DNA of 64,000 nt from JANMES01 sp038229715 (GCA_038229715.1 JBBROD010000013.1:8090-72089), one strand, 5' to 3'. Shown: positions 17,633 through 26,645, numbered from the stretch's first letter. The notes: generated by a model not told the origin, from the letters alone. Translations and numbers: made by a program.

Positions 17633-18781
17633 TTATTTTTTAGCTAGAACCAAATCCGCCGACGGCACGGCGGCGAAGAACAGATCGCTTTCCTGATCGA
17701 GGTATTCGCTCAACACATCGCCGTCGAGCGTGAGTTCGCCGGTCTTGACGAAGCGCGCAGGGATTCTCGCCGCCGCGGGAGCCGTAGCGTCGGTGACATA
17801 TTGCGACGACTGAATGATCCACAGCCGATCGGCGGCACCGGCGTCGAAAAAGCTTTTCGCAAGACGCGGGCCGGGCTCGACAAGCAGGTGGGTTACATCG
17901 GCTAGGTGTTTGCTCTGGATCAGCGCGGGTAACGCGATTCGGCCGGTCAAATCCGCAGCCGCCTCGCGGAGCGTCACGCCGGCGGCCATCAACTGCTTAA
18001 TCCGCTCGGGGCCGGCTTGTACGAATCCGTCTCGCGTGAAGTACAGATCGACCGGCAGGACGTCGGTCGAGGCCGCGAGTTTACCGGTGGGCGGCAGGTT
18101 GAGTTTTGAGTCGACGACGATGCGCGTTTGAAGCCGTGATTCGCCGTCAACACGGGCGGTTAGCAGCGGGTCGTCGGCGATCGCCGTGCCAATGCCGATC
18201 AGGATTGCGTCGGAGCGGGATCGTAGCGTCTGCACTATCGCCGAGGATCGCGCGTTGCTGATCTGCAATCGCGCGCCGCCCGGCCCAGCGATTTTCCCGT
18301 CGGCGGTTTGTGCCCACTTGAGCGTCACGTACGGCCGGCCGTGCAAGGTTCTGGCGGTGAACGGCGCGAGCAGTTGCCTGGCCGCTCCTTCCAGCACCGG
18401 GCCGGCGACATCGATCCCCGCCGCCCGCAGCATCGCGAGGCCTTTGCCGTTGACGTCGGGGTTCGGGTCGAGGCAGCCGTACACTACGCGGGCGATTTTG
18501 GCTTCGATCAGCCGTGGCGCGCAAGGCGGGGTTTTCTTGTTCAGATGACAACACGGCTCGAGCGTCACATACGCCGTTGCACCGGCAGGGGATTCGGCGG
18601 AACTGGCGAGCGCGGTTGGCTCGGCGTGCGGCCCGCCGAAGCGGTTATGGCAGCCCAGTCCGATAATCCGGCCGTCCTTCACCAGCACGCAGCCGACCAT
18701 CGGATTCGGCTCCACTCGGCCGCGTGCGGTCATCGCCAGATGGATTGCCTGCTGTACAAAATGCTCGTCATTTGTTGCCAT
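17633..18781 (-). CDS. ribD: bifunctional diaminohydroxyphosphoribosylaminopyrimidine deaminase / reductase
   Basis: A 382-residue riboflavin-pathway enzyme performing deamination and then NADPH-dependent reduction of the ribosyl-pyrimidine. The N-terminal zinc deaminase has PHAEPTAL (His ligand and catalytic Glu) and PCCHLNKKTPPC (Cys ligands). The C-terminal reductase starts at about residue 150 with RPYVTLKWAQTADGKIA and includes SDAILIGIGTAIADDPLLTAR. The length is normal. No other rib genes are adjacent. The gene is divergent from the alpha/beta hydrolase. Confidence 0.93.
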   Translation of the reverse strand: MATNDEHFVQQAIHLAMTARGRVEPNPMVGCVLVKDGRIIGLGCHNRFGGPHAEPTALASSAESPAGATAYVTLEPCCHLNKKTPPCAPRLIEAKIARVVYGCLDPNPDVNGKGLAMLRAAGIDVAGPVLEGAARQLLAPFTARTLHGRPYVTLKWAQTADGKIAGPGGARLQISNARSSAIVQTLRSRSDAILIGIGTAIADDPLLTARVDGESRLQTRIVVDSKLNLPPTGKLAASTDVLPVDLYFTRDGFVQAGPERIKQLMAAGVTLREAAADLTGRIALPALIQSKHLADVTHLLVEPGPRLAKSFFDAGAADRLWIIQSSQYVTDATAPAAARIPARFVKTGELTLDGDVLSEYLDQESDLFFAAVPSADLVLAKK

Positions 18782-18840
18782 GATTGTTACGGTGGACGAT
18801 CATAGCTCCCGCCGCGCGCCGACGATATGCCAGAGCACCC

Positions 18841-20319
18841 ATGACCGATTACCTCCGGAATACCTGCTGCACCTTGATGATGTTGTCGATCGCGATCGGG
18901 GACGCAACAGCTCAAAACATTCCGGCAACTCATCCCGCTACCACGCAGGCGGTCACGCTCGATCTTCCTTTGGCTGCGAAGGCGTTGACTGATTTTGCGG
19001 GCTGGTGCGCTGCCAACAAGGCCAGGTCCGCCGGTGAGTGGGCACTGTCGCTAGCCAGGCGGATCGTCGATTCACCCGATGGCGCTGACGCCATCCGGTA
19101 CGCGCTCAAATCCGCACCCGAGGATGCGACCTACACGCCCGCAGTCACGAAGGCGCGCGTAGAGGCGGTCGACAAGGCAGTCGGCATCCTTCTTGCGTTG
19201 GCCGCCGAGCCGCACGATGCGTCGGCCGAAGTGGTGCACGATGCGTACCTGCTCAAGGCGATGCTGATTTCCACGAAGGTTAACGCCAGCGATATCGAGA
19301 AAGCCGTCGTACGGGCGATCGACGCCCCGAAGCCTGATGCGCTGACCGACTGGTACGCCATTTTGCTCCAGCGTGATCCGAAGTTCGCTGTTTCCCTGGA
19401 ATCGAAGTCGATTGCCAGATCGGTTCTGCCGGAAGCGGCGAGGAAAGCCGTCGTCGAATTTCTGTTTAACGATCGCGGGTATGACGCGCTGGTTTACTTG
19501 CAGCGACTGACGAAGGTTGATCCGAAGGGCTTTGCAGCCGGCGCCTACCAATCGTGTACCGACGTGCTGGCGACGAAGGTGTTTCTGGTCAGCACGCCGG
19601 ACCATCCGATGGTGGCGTATGTATCGATTCCCTGGAAGTGGAATCCGTCGCGGACATCGCCGGTGATTGTCTGTTTCGCCGGTGCCGGGAAGGAGTATCG
19701 CGGCGTGTGCGAAGATTTCCACACCGCCGCCGGCGACGGACCTTACGTGGCGATCTCGCCGGTGACGTTTACCAATACCAATTCGGTCAGCGTTGAGGCG
19801 TATCGCCCGTGGTACAGCGAAGACGTCGTCAAACCGTACGTCAGCGGGCAGTTGAGCGGCGCGGCCATTAAAAAGCGACTGGAGTTTGATCTGCCGGGCA
19901 TCGCGGCGCTCTTCAAATCGATGCAATCGGCGACAAACTTAGAAAAAAGAATGTGCATCACCGGCTTTTCCGGCGGAGGCATTCCGTGTTATGCGATGAT
20001 GATCCGCAATTCCGACATCATCGCCGCAGCAGCGCCGGCGTGTGCGAATTACTATCTTTCGCTGATTCCTAGCGGCAACGCCCGTGGAACGCCCGTGCAG
20101 CAATTTTATGGCGAAAAAGACGGCTACAACTCCGCCATCGGCACGGGGCCGGGGTTGATCCATCAGGGTCGAGAAGCGTCGGGCGTGCTGACCGGGATGG
20201 GATACGACGTGGCCGAGCCGGTGATGGTGCGCGAGTCGGGACACAGCGACATGGCGGCGCAAGTGGTTCGATTTTTCAATGAGACAAAGGGACGCGCTCG
20301 TCAGAATGTGGGCCCGTAG
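18841..20319 (+). CDS. exported alpha/beta-hydrolase-like protein
   Basis: A 492-residue protein with a probable signal peptide. Residues 30-230 are helical and unassigned. The C-terminal half is an alpha/beta hydrolase: PVIVCFAGAGKEYRGVC forms the oxyanion strand region, ITGFSGGGIPCYAMM holds the nucleophile elbow Ser, and ESGHSDMAAQVVRFF supplies the catalytic His. The Asp is probably in FYGEKDGYN. The substrate is unknown; an esterase or acyl hydrolase is plausible. ATG 18841 is preferred because it begins the signal peptide. It converges with lspA, with only three bases between the stops. Confidence 0.7.
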   Translation: MTDYLRNTCCTLMMLSIAIGDATAQNIPATHPATTQAVTLDLPLAAKALTDFAGWCAANKARSAGEWALSLARRIVDSPDGADAIRYALKSAPEDATYTPAVTKARVEAVDKAVGILLALAAEPHDASAEVVHDAYLLKAMLISTKVNASDIEKAVVRAIDAPKPDALTDWYAILLQRDPKFAVSLESKSIARSVLPEAARKAVVEFLFNDRGYDALVYLQRLTKVDPKGFAAGAYQSCTDVLATKVFLVSTPDHPMVAYVSIPWKWNPSRTSPVIVCFAGAGKEYRGVCEDFHTAAGDGPYVAISPVTFTNTNSVSVEAYRPWYSEDVVKPYVSGQLSGAAIKKRLEFDLPGIAALFKSMQSATNLEKRMCITGFSGGGIPCYAMMIRNSDIIAAAAPACANYYLSLIPSGNARGTPVQQFYGEKDGYNSAIGTGPGLIHQGREASGVLTGMGYDVAEPVMVRESGHSDMAAQVVRFFNETKGRARQNVGP

Positions 20320-20322
20320 ACT

Positions 20323-20895
20323 TTACTGCGCGGCGGATTCCGCGGGGCTTTTCGCAGGCTCATCGCTCGGCGGTTTGTAAAACAACCCCAACACCATGGT
20401 CAGCCCAACCCCGGTACACAGCATGATGTCGGCGACGTTGAAGATCCACGGAAACACGTACTGCCAACTCGGGAAAATTCCCCGCAGCGGGTTCAGCCAG
20501 CCGGGCAGGGCGTGGATCATGTCGCGCACGTAGCTGAAGCAAACGCGGTCGTACATGTTCCCCAGCACGCCGGCCAGCAACATTCCCAGCACGATCTGCG
20601 GCAGCCATTTCTTGCTGCCAGTGGCGAACAGGTACGTCAGCAGGCCGATCGCGAAGATCGACACCACGACGAAAAGTAACCATTGCCCCTGGCCGATGCC
20701 GAAGACTGCACCGTGGTTTTCGGTGTATTCAAAGTGCAACCAGCCGGGGATGAACTCGATCGTGTCGTGCGATTCCTTCAGACGATCGACGGCGACGTGC
20801 TTGGTCCAGAGATCGACCGCCAAGCCGACGGCGCAAGTAACCACGAAACGGGCGAGAGCCTTGGGGTTCTTGAGATTGTCGAACGGGAGAGGCAT
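20323..20895 (-). CDS. lspA: lipoprotein signal peptidase (signal peptidase II)
   Basis: A 190-residue inner-membrane aspartyl protease that removes lipoprotein signal peptides after lipidation. It has four membrane helices. Conserved motifs are VDLWTKHVA near the N-terminus, YTENHGAVFGIG, GVLGNMYDRV with the first region of conservation, and FNVADIMLCTG with the catalytic Asp. The C-terminal tail is a short polar Pro/Ala-rich extension. It lies downstream of the DksA-like gene on the same strand, and the whole gap between them is a palindrome (20900-20981). The predicted lipoprotein at 33443 is a possible substrate. Confidence 0.93.
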   Translation of the reverse strand: MPLPFDNLKNPKALARFVVTCAVGLAVDLWTKHVAVDRLKESHDTIEFIPGWLHFEYTENHGAVFGIGQGQWLLFVVVSIFAIGLLTYLFATGSKKWLPQIVLGMLLAGVLGNMYDRVCFSYVRDMIHALPGWLNPLRGIFPSWQYVFPWIFNVADIMLCTGVGLTMVLGLFYKPPSDEPAKSPAESAAQ

Positions 20896-20899
20896 CAGG

Positions 20900-20981
20900 T
20901 AGTAGGTTGTATGTTGTTTGTTGTGGGCTGGAAAGCGTCTGATCGAAAATCCAACCTACAACTTACAACCTACAACCCACG
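20900..20981. repeat. imperfect palindrome filling the dksA-lspA gap
   Basis: The left arm is built from GTAGGTTGT/GTTGTTT words and the right arm from CAACCTACAA words; they pair imperfectly around a central GGAAAGCGTCTGATCG spacer. It begins four bases beyond the lspA start codon and ends two bases before the stop of the preceding gene, so the hairpin would occupy the complete intercistronic region. Confidence 0.75.
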
Positions 20982-20983
20982 AA

Positions 20984-21826
20984 TTATCGCATCATGCGCT
21001 TTTCGAGCATTCGAGCGTATTCAATGGAATACTTGGCCCACGGCTGAACTTCGAGGCGTGCCTTGCTGATCGCCTTTTCCGTGCCTTCGCAAATGCCAAA
21101 AGTGCCGGTCTGGATCTTGGCCAGCGCCTGGTTGATCTCGCGGAGGACGACGCGGTCTTTTTCGACGAGCCCGAGCGTGAATTCCTGCTCGTAGTTATCG
21201 GTGCCCATGTCGGCCATGTGGATCGGGAGGTTCGAGAGGTTGCTGCCGCTGCTGGAGCGGAGGGCTTCGGCTTCCATCGAGCCCATGTCGCCGACGAGCT
21301 CACGGCGTTTCGCCAGAAGCAGGTCGCGGTAGAAATCCAGTTCCCTGCTGCTTAAGCCGGCTTGGTTTTTCTTCGGTTTGCCATCGGTGGTGACGGCGAC
21401 CGGAACCGGGCGGTTGACCAAAGCTGGCGCCGGTTTAGGCACCTTCACCATCGGCGTCGGCCGGAACGTCGGGCGCGCGAACATCATCGCCTGTGCGGAA
21501 TGCTTGCCGTTGTGTTTGCCGTTTTTCTGCTGAGCGAGTAGCCCATGTTTGAGAATCGAACCCTGCACGAGCTGAGGCTTACTCGGAGCCGATGGCTTTA
21601 ACGGTTTTGCCGGAGCTAGCGCAGGCGCGGCCTTAGCGGCAACCTTGGCTGATGCCTTAGCGATCGGCGCGGGCTTGGATTTGCCTTTCGCTGCCGGAGC
21701 AGACTTGGTTGCTACTGCTTTGCTTGCCTTGGAAGGTTTGGCTTTTACGGGCGGCTTGGCAGACTTCACGGTTGGCTTGGTCGCTTTCTTTACCGGAGAT
21801 GGCTTTTTGCTAGACTTCTTAACCAC
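20984..21826 (-). CDS. DksA/TraR-like protein with Lys/Ala/Pro-rich N-terminal extension
   Basis: A 280-residue protein. The C-terminal 110 residues match the DksA/TraR family (coiled-coil LLLAKRRELVGDMGSMEAEA, then the GTFGICEGTEKAISKARLEV finger region). DksA proteins bind the RNA polymerase secondary channel and modulate transcription with ppGpp. The zinc finger keeps only one of four Cys (GICEGT) and ends in YSIEYARMLE, as in planctomycete-type members. Residues 1-110 are a histone-H1-like basic tail of K, A and P. I chose GTG 21826, since upstream codons lack sense as a start. Upstream of it lies a promoter-sized gap shared with pheT. Confidence 0.75.
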   Translation of the reverse strand: MVKKSSKKPSPVKKATKPTVKSAKPPVKAKPSKASKAVATKSAPAAKGKSKPAPIAKASAKVAAKAAPALAPAKPLKPSAPSKPQLVQGSILKHGLLAQQKNGKHNGKHSAQAMMFARPTFRPTPMVKVPKPAPALVNRPVPVAVTTDGKPKKNQAGLSSRELDFYRDLLLAKRRELVGDMGSMEAEALRSSSGSNLSNLPIHMADMGTDNYEQEFTLGLVEKDRVVLREINQALAKIQTGTFGICEGTEKAISKARLEVQPWAKYSIEYARMLEKRMMR

Positions 21827-21934
21827 GATTCCCCGAGCTCCTTTCACCAACAGTTCCGCTCTTTGAGCCTTCAAAATTCGAGACCCGCTAGTATACTGTG
21901 GCACAAGGGTTGCTGTCAACGGGCGCGGACAAGC

Positions 21935-21989
21935 GGTCTGCCCGCTTCAGCGAGTAGATGAATTCGCAACCCGCTGAAGCGGGCTGACC
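21935..21989. repeat. inverted repeat upstream of pheT
   Basis: Arms containing GCCCGCTTCAGCG and CGCTGAAGCGGGC pair around a 20-base loop. It lies between the divergent DksA-like and pheT genes and could be an operator or a small structured repeat. Confidence 0.6.
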
Positions 21990-22064
21990 AGTCAGGCCAG
22001 AAACTTACAGTTTTGACTCTCCCTTCGATCCGATTAGCATGTCCCGCACTTCGAGAAAATCGCT

Positions 22065-24074
22065 ATGAAAATCAGTCTGGAATGGCTCAGCAACTACCTC
22101 CCCGGCCCACTCGACGCTTCATCGCTCGGCGAAGCGCTCACCCACGGCGGGCTCCCGGTCGAAGTGATCGACCGCGTCGGCGATGACACCGTCATGGACG
22201 TGGAAGTCACCTCCAACCGCGGGGATTGCCTTTCCCACCTCGGCGTGGCGAAGGAACTGGCGGCGCTGCTGGATCGGTCGTTCATAGACGTGACCGCCCG
22301 ACCAACCGAAACCGCGCGACCGGCGAAGGATGCGATCGCAGTCACAATCGACGCGAAGGAACTCTGCCCGCATTACATCGCCCGCGTGATCACGGGCGTA
22401 AAGATCGGGCCCAGCCCGGCTTGGATGGTTCGCCGACTCGAGGCGGCCGGGCTTCGGGCGATCAACAACATCGTCGACATCACCAACTACGTCATGTTCG
22501 AACTCGGCCAGCCGCTGCACGCATTCGATCTTGATCGCGTCGGCGGGGCGAAGATCGTCGTCCGCACCGCGCGTGAAGGCGAAAAACTCACCAGCCTTGA
22601 CGGCCACGAGCGCAAGCTCGCCGTCGGGATGCTGGTGATCGCCGACGCGAGCAAGCCCGTCGCGCTCGCGGGCGTGATGGGCGGGCAGGACAGCGAAGTG
22701 TCGCCCCGCACGGTGAACGTGCTGCTGGAGGCCGCGAGGTTCGAGCCGCTGTCGATCCGCAAGACCGCCCGGGCGCTGGCGATGAAATCCGACAGCTCCT
22801 ACCGCTTCGAGCGCAGTATCGATCCGAGCTTGCCGGAGCGCGCCAGCCTGCGCGCGGCCGAGCTGATCCTGCAATTGGCCGGCGGCGAGTTGCTCAGCGG
22901 TTCGGTCGTCGCCGGCGATAGCGGATACACGGCGAAAAAACTTTCGCTGCGGCTCTCCAAACTCAAATCTGTGCTCGGCGTTGAAATCCCCAAGGGCGAC
23001 GCGATCGCGGCCCTGAAGCGAGATCACCTGTTGCCCGTCGACGCCGGCGAGACGATCGATGTGACCGTGCCGTCGAACCGGCTCGACATCAATATTGAAG
23101 TCGATCTGGTGGAAGAAGTGGCCCGCGTGTTGGGGTACGACCGCATCCCGGTGCGCGACGAAATCTCGATCCGCCTCACCCCGCCCGATCCGCGTTTGGC
23201 CGCGATGGAAGTCGTACGATCGACGCTAGTGTCGGCCGGTTTCTTCGAATCCTGGACGGCGAGTTTCGTCGCGGATGCGCTGGCGACTGATTTCCTGCCC
23301 GCCGTCGCCAAAGGGCTGCCGCGCGTCGATCCGATCGTCCGCAAAGCCGACGGCCAGCTGCGCCCCAGCATCCTGCCCGGGCTGCTGGAAGCCGTTCGCC
23401 GGAATGAGAACCTCGGCACAAGCGGCGCGCGGCTGTTCGAGACCGGCGGGGCGTTCTGGCTCGACGGTGCCGGCAAAGTCGTACAAGTTTCCCGCGTCGC
23501 CATGGTCGGCACGACGGACCTCCGCGAGCTCCGCGGCTCGGTCGAAACCCTGCTCGCCAAGCTCGACGCGCATCGGCCGATCGCGATCATCCCACACCCG
23601 CTACCTGGTTTTGATCCCGGCGCCAGCGGCCGAATCGAGTGGGACGGCCAAGTCATCGGCTCGATCGGCAAGATCGACCGCAAGGTTGCTGACAAACTCT
23701 CCCTCCGCGAGATTCCCGCTGCCGCCGAGTTGGATTTGGGCGCGTTGATCGCCGGTGCGCAGCTCGTGCCACAGCAGTCGCCGCTGCCGAGGTTCCCGTC
23801 GGTGCGTCGCGATTTGTCGCTGGTGGTGGCTGATAGTGTGCGCTACGAGGCGATCGATTCGATCGTCCGCGAGGTCAAGCCGCAGCATCTGGAAGAAGTG
23901 GAATACGTCACCACGTATCGCGGCAAGCCGCTGGAGAAGGGGGCCAAGAGCGTCACCATCACGCTGGTCTTCCGCTCGCCAACGGGCACGCTGACGAGCG
24001 AACAAGTGGAAGGAGCGGTGCAGTCGGTCGTGTCGGCCGCCAAAGCGAAAGTAAAAGCCACGCTGCGCGTCTAG
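22065..24074 (+). CDS. pheT: phenylalanine--tRNA ligase beta subunit, short form
   Basis: A 669-residue beta chain of the (alpha-beta)2 enzyme charging tRNA-Phe. It begins MKISLEWLSNYLPGPLD and contains VEVTSNRGDCLSHLGVAKEL, the B3/B4 editing domain with NIVDITNYVMFELGQPLHAF, SSYRFERSIDP, the B5 domain around VDLVEEVARVLGYDRIP, and the C-terminal anticodon-binding domain FPSVRRDLSLVVADSVRYE. The roughly 110-residue EMAP-II-like tRNA-binding insertion after residue 40 of typical bacterial PheT is missing: VIDRVGDDTVMDVEVTSN runs straight through. No pheS is adjacent. Confidence 0.93.
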   Translation: MKISLEWLSNYLPGPLDASSLGEALTHGGLPVEVIDRVGDDTVMDVEVTSNRGDCLSHLGVAKELAALLDRSFIDVTARPTETARPAKDAIAVTIDAKELCPHYIARVITGVKIGPSPAWMVRRLEAAGLRAINNIVDITNYVMFELGQPLHAFDLDRVGGAKIVVRTAREGEKLTSLDGHERKLAVGMLVIADASKPVALAGVMGGQDSEVSPRTVNVLLEAARFEPLSIRKTARALAMKSDSSYRFERSIDPSLPERASLRAAELILQLAGGELLSGSVVAGDSGYTAKKLSLRLSKLKSVLGVEIPKGDAIAALKRDHLLPVDAGETIDVTVPSNRLDINIEVDLVEEVARVLGYDRIPVRDEISIRLTPPDPRLAAMEVVRSTLVSAGFFESWTASFVADALATDFLPAVAKGLPRVDPIVRKADGQLRPSILPGLLEAVRRNENLGTSGARLFETGGAFWLDGAGKVVQVSRVAMVGTTDLRELRGSVETLLAKLDAHRPIAIIPHPLPGFDPGASGRIEWDGQVIGSIGKIDRKVADKLSLREIPAAAELDLGALIAGAQLVPQQSPLPRFPSVRRDLSLVVADSVRYEAIDSIVREVKPQHLEEVEYVTTYRGKPLEKGAKSVTITLVFRSPTGTLTSEQVEGAVQSVVSAAKAKVKATLRV

Positions 24075-24115
24075 GAGATGCTTGTCATAGCGAAAGCGCA
24101 GCGTACATTGCTGAC

Positions 24116-25165
24116 ATGCGTTTCATGCTTTTAATTCTCTTCGCCGCGTTGTTCGTCCATTCCGTTCATGCGAATGCAGCGGAATTTAAGCCGTCTAGAG
24201 AGATCCAGTTGCCTGAAGGCAACGTCGTGTCAATCGCGTTCAGTCCAGACGGGCGGCAGGTGGCCGTCGGATCGTATTCCAAGACTTTCATATACGAGGT
24301 CGCAACTGGCGAGTTGATCACGACCGCAACGGTGAGCGGCGTGGTATGCTTCAGTCCTGACGGTAAACAGCTCTTCGATTCGCGCGGCGGAGCAATGCTC
24401 CGGGTCTATGATCTGGCGGCAAAGAAAATCATCAAAGAGATCAATCTTGACACCGAGCCCAACCTTGGAAGCCCGGTGTTCACGGCCGACGGCAATCGAC
24501 TTTGCGGAGTGCGCGTTCCCCCGACGCCTGGCTCCAAGGAGCGCGGGGTTCGCCTGTTCGACACCCAGACAGGCAAGCTTGTGATACCTGACGAAGTACC
24601 CGGCGGTTCCACCAGCGGTCCGCTCACGGCCTCACTGTCCGCCGACGGGAAGATTTTTGCCATTGGATGGCAGCAGAACTCAAATGACGACGCCGATAAT
24701 GTGGGCGTCACCGCAATCGACACCTCGACAGCCAAGATACTTTGGACTCTGCCGCGCGAGCCCAAAGGCCTCGGGCGCAAAGTCGCGGTCTCGCCTGATG
24801 GAACGTCAATCGCGGTCGCAGTAGGCAATATGCCCAAGCCAACGATCGAGTTTCTTGAAGTTGCCAATCACCGAATGCTGAAGCGGGTAACGCTTGTCAC
24901 AGGCAATTCGCCACACTCAGCTTATGCGATAACCTATTCGGGCGATGGGAAATGGCTCGTTGCAGCCACCGACGGCGGACCTGCGCTGATCAATGTGGCG
25001 ACCGGTCAACTAATAGGGCCGCTCGGCTACGTTGATTTCAAGTCCAAAATTAGCACCCGCTTTGCTACGCTCGACCAGAGCAACAAGCTCCTCATCACGG
25101 CCCATACCAGCAAAATTCAATTCTGGGACGTTTCAGCAATTACCGAATCACGAGCGCGCCCGTAA
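24116..25165 (+). CDS. exported WD40-like beta-propeller protein
   Basis: A 349-residue protein with a signal peptide (ILFAALFVHSVHANA). The rest is a repeat propeller with WD40-style blades: VVSIAFSPDGRQVAVGSYSK, VVCFSPDGKQLFDSRG, PVFTADGNRLCGVRV, VAVSPDGTSIAVAVG, and a last KIQFWDVSA strand. Such propellers are binding scaffolds; no catalytic residue is apparent. It starts 41 bases after pheT but has its own likely role and is not expected to be functionally linked. Confidence 0.7.
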   Translation: MRFMLLILFAALFVHSVHANAAEFKPSREIQLPEGNVVSIAFSPDGRQVAVGSYSKTFIYEVATGELITTATVSGVVCFSPDGKQLFDSRGGAMLRVYDLAAKKIIKEINLDTEPNLGSPVFTADGNRLCGVRVPPTPGSKERGVRLFDTQTGKLVIPDEVPGGSTSGPLTASLSADGKIFAIGWQQNSNDDADNVGVTAIDTSTAKILWTLPREPKGLGRKVAVSPDGTSIAVAVGNMPKPTIEFLEVANHRMLKRVTLVTGNSPHSAYAITYSGDGKWLVAATDGGPALINVATGQLIGPLGYVDFKSKISTRFATLDQSNKLLITAHTSKIQFWDVSAITESRARP

Positions 25166-25188
25166 CGACGGGACGGCGAGGGAGTAGA

Positions 25189-25932
25189 TCACTCCATCAC
25201 CACAAACTTGCTCCGAATTTGCTGCTTCACATAGGTGCGTGTGATATCGACGGTGCCTTCATGCTCGGCGTTGCCGTGCGTGGCAAGCCATTGTTGGCCT
25301 TTGGCGAAGAATTCATCGAACGCCGCCGGCGACATGGGTTGGGCGAAGTATGTGTCGCGGCGGACAGGCACCACACGCGCCAGCGGATCGCCCTTGGATA
25401 TTTTGATCTGCTTTTCAGTCGGGTCGAGTTCGACCACCGTGTGCCACGGGTAGCTGGCGGGATACCAGTCGGTATCGATCAGCGCACTCATGGACCGCCA
25501 CGGCCGCGGCAGGTTGGGGACGGGATTTATCAGCAGCAGTTCGTTCGGGTCGGTTTTCAAGTACAGGTAGCTGCTGATTTTGACTTGGTTGCGGATTTCG
25601 TCGTAGACATTGTCGCTGATGACATGAGGAATGATTTGTCCCTTCTCCCAGAACCACGCGTACTGTTGCGTGAGCGGGCCGCCGGGGGTTTCGGGCTCGG
25701 TGGCATAGTCGAAATCGGATTGGATCACGACATCGGGCTCCACCTTCCAGCCGTTGCGACTGCGGACGAAGGTGATGTCGAAATTCGCCAGCAGGTCGAA
25801 CCCGAACCCGTTGGCCGCCCGGATCGGCGGGCATTCTTCCGGCCAGCCCTTGCCGGCGGGTCGCTTGATGTAAATGTCCTTCGCCGGAACGGGGCCCTGC
25901 AGGTCCTGGCGGAATTTGAAGTAGTGGAGCAT
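25189..25932 (-). CDS. conserved hypothetical protein
   Basis: A 247-residue soluble protein starting MLHYFKFRQDLQGPVPAKD. It contains CPPIRAANGFGFDLLANFDI, TQQYAWFWEKGQIIPHVISD, and a segment rich in aromatic residues (WYPASYPWHTVVELDP). There is no signal peptide or recognised catalytic motif. The open frame extends further upstream to 26061, but the extra part is encoded by a palindromic repeat, so I take ATG 25932. It converges with the propeller gene. The family is unknown to me. Confidence 0.65.
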   Translation of the reverse strand: MLHYFKFRQDLQGPVPAKDIYIKRPAGKGWPEECPPIRAANGFGFDLLANFDITFVRSRNGWKVEPDVVIQSDFDYATEPETPGGPLTQQYAWFWEKGQIIPHVISDNVYDEIRNQVKISSYLYLKTDPNELLLINPVPNLPRPWRSMSALIDTDWYPASYPWHTVVELDPTEKQIKISKGDPLARVVPVRRDTYFAQPMSPAAFDEFFAKGQQWLATHGNAEHEGTVDITRTYVKQQIRSKFVVME

Positions 25933-25938
25933 GGGGCA

Positions 25939-26022
25939 AGAGGATAAAGGATGAAGGCCGAAGGATGAAGGATGAACGCATCCCTCTTTTTTCATCGGCC
26001 ATCTTCGGGGCTTCATCCCTGA
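25939..26022. repeat. imperfect palindrome of GATGAAGG words
   Basis: The left arm repeats AAGGATGAAGG and the right arm TTCATC/CTTCATCC around a CGCATCCCTC centre. It lies immediately upstream of the hypothetical gene starting at 25932 and belongs to the same general type as the reiterated-word palindromes elsewhere in the window. Confidence 0.6.
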
Positions 26023-26097
26023 TTGATTGACGAAAGCCCAAACATCCGCATACTGTTCCACCTCCTAGGCAGACCGCATTCTGTTGTTTGAAGAATC

Positions 26098-26170
26098 GGC
26101 CCTGTCGTCTAGAGGCCTAGGACACGGCCCTTTCAAGGCCGCGACACGGGTTCGAATCCCGTCAGGGTCA
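26098..26170 (+). tRNA. tRNA-Glu (UUC)
   Basis: A 73-base cloverleaf. The acceptor GGCCCTG at 26098-26104 pairs with CAGGGTC at 26163-26169 (one G-U), followed by discriminator A. The anticodon stem CGGCC/GGCCG encloses loop CTTTCAA, giving anticodon TTC at 26132-26134. The T arm has GGTTCGAATCC. No CCA is encoded. A terminator follows 11 bases later. Confidence 0.96.
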
Positions 26171-26180
26171 GTTCACATAA

Positions 26181-26218
26181 AAGCCCGCGAATCGCAAGGT
26201 TCGCGGGCTTCTTTGTTT
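26181..26218 (+). terminator. Rho-independent terminator of tRNA-Glu
   Basis: An 11-bp perfect stem, AAGCCCGCGAA paired with TTCGCGGGCTT, around an eight-base loop, followed by CTTTGTTT. Confidence 0.85.
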
Positions 26219-26233
26219 CTGTTGGGAGGTGTC

Positions 26234-26251
26234 AGCCCGCCATGGCGGGCT
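26234..26251. repeat. 18-bp perfect palindrome, AGCCCGCCATGGCGGGCT
   Basis: A continuous self-complementary sequence between the tRNA terminator and the rsfS stop. It could serve as part of the rsfS terminator on the minus strand, but no T-run follows. Confidence 0.55.
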
Positions 26252-26273
26252 CAGGCACGTTAATTCGTGGGGT

Positions 26274-26645
26274 TTATGACTTCCAACTGACCTTTTCCCC
26301 ATCGCCCCAGAGGTTATCCAAATCATAATACCCTCGCGCTTCAGCCGAGAAGACGTGAACCACCACGTTCACGAAATCCACAAGAATCCACGTTTCCCCT
26401 TCATGGCCGGCACGGGTGAGGGCTTTGTAGCCTTGGGGTTTGCCGATGTCTTCGATGTCGTCACAGACGCTGCGCATCTGGCGGGCGCTGGTGCCGGTGG
26501 CGATCACCAGGTAATCGGTAATCGGCGACACTTTGGTCACGTCAAGTACAACAACGTCGACGCACCGGGTATCAGCCGCCATGCGGGCGGCGGCGATTGC
26601 GAAATCTCGGGCGCTGGTTTGTTCTGCGGTCTTGGTTACTGCCAC
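26274..26645 (-). CDS. rsfS: ribosomal silencing factor RsfS
   Basis: A 123-residue RsfS (Iojap) family protein, which binds ribosomal protein uL14 and blocks subunit joining when nutrients are low. Characteristic segments are DVVVLDVTKVSPITDYLVIA, GTSARQMRSVCDDIE, WILVDFVNVVVHVFS and ARGYYDLDNLWGD. The longer frame begins with TTG at 26651 directly touching AGGAGG. GTG 26645 sits six bases from that ribosome site and is the better start. It follows hppA by 79 bases on the same strand. Confidence 0.93.
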   Translation of the reverse strand: MAVTKTAEQTSARDFAIAAARMAADTRCVDVVVLDVTKVSPITDYLVIATGTSARQMRSVCDDIEDIGKPQGYKALTRAGHEGETWILVDFVNVVVHVFSAEARGYYDLDNLWGDGEKVSWKS

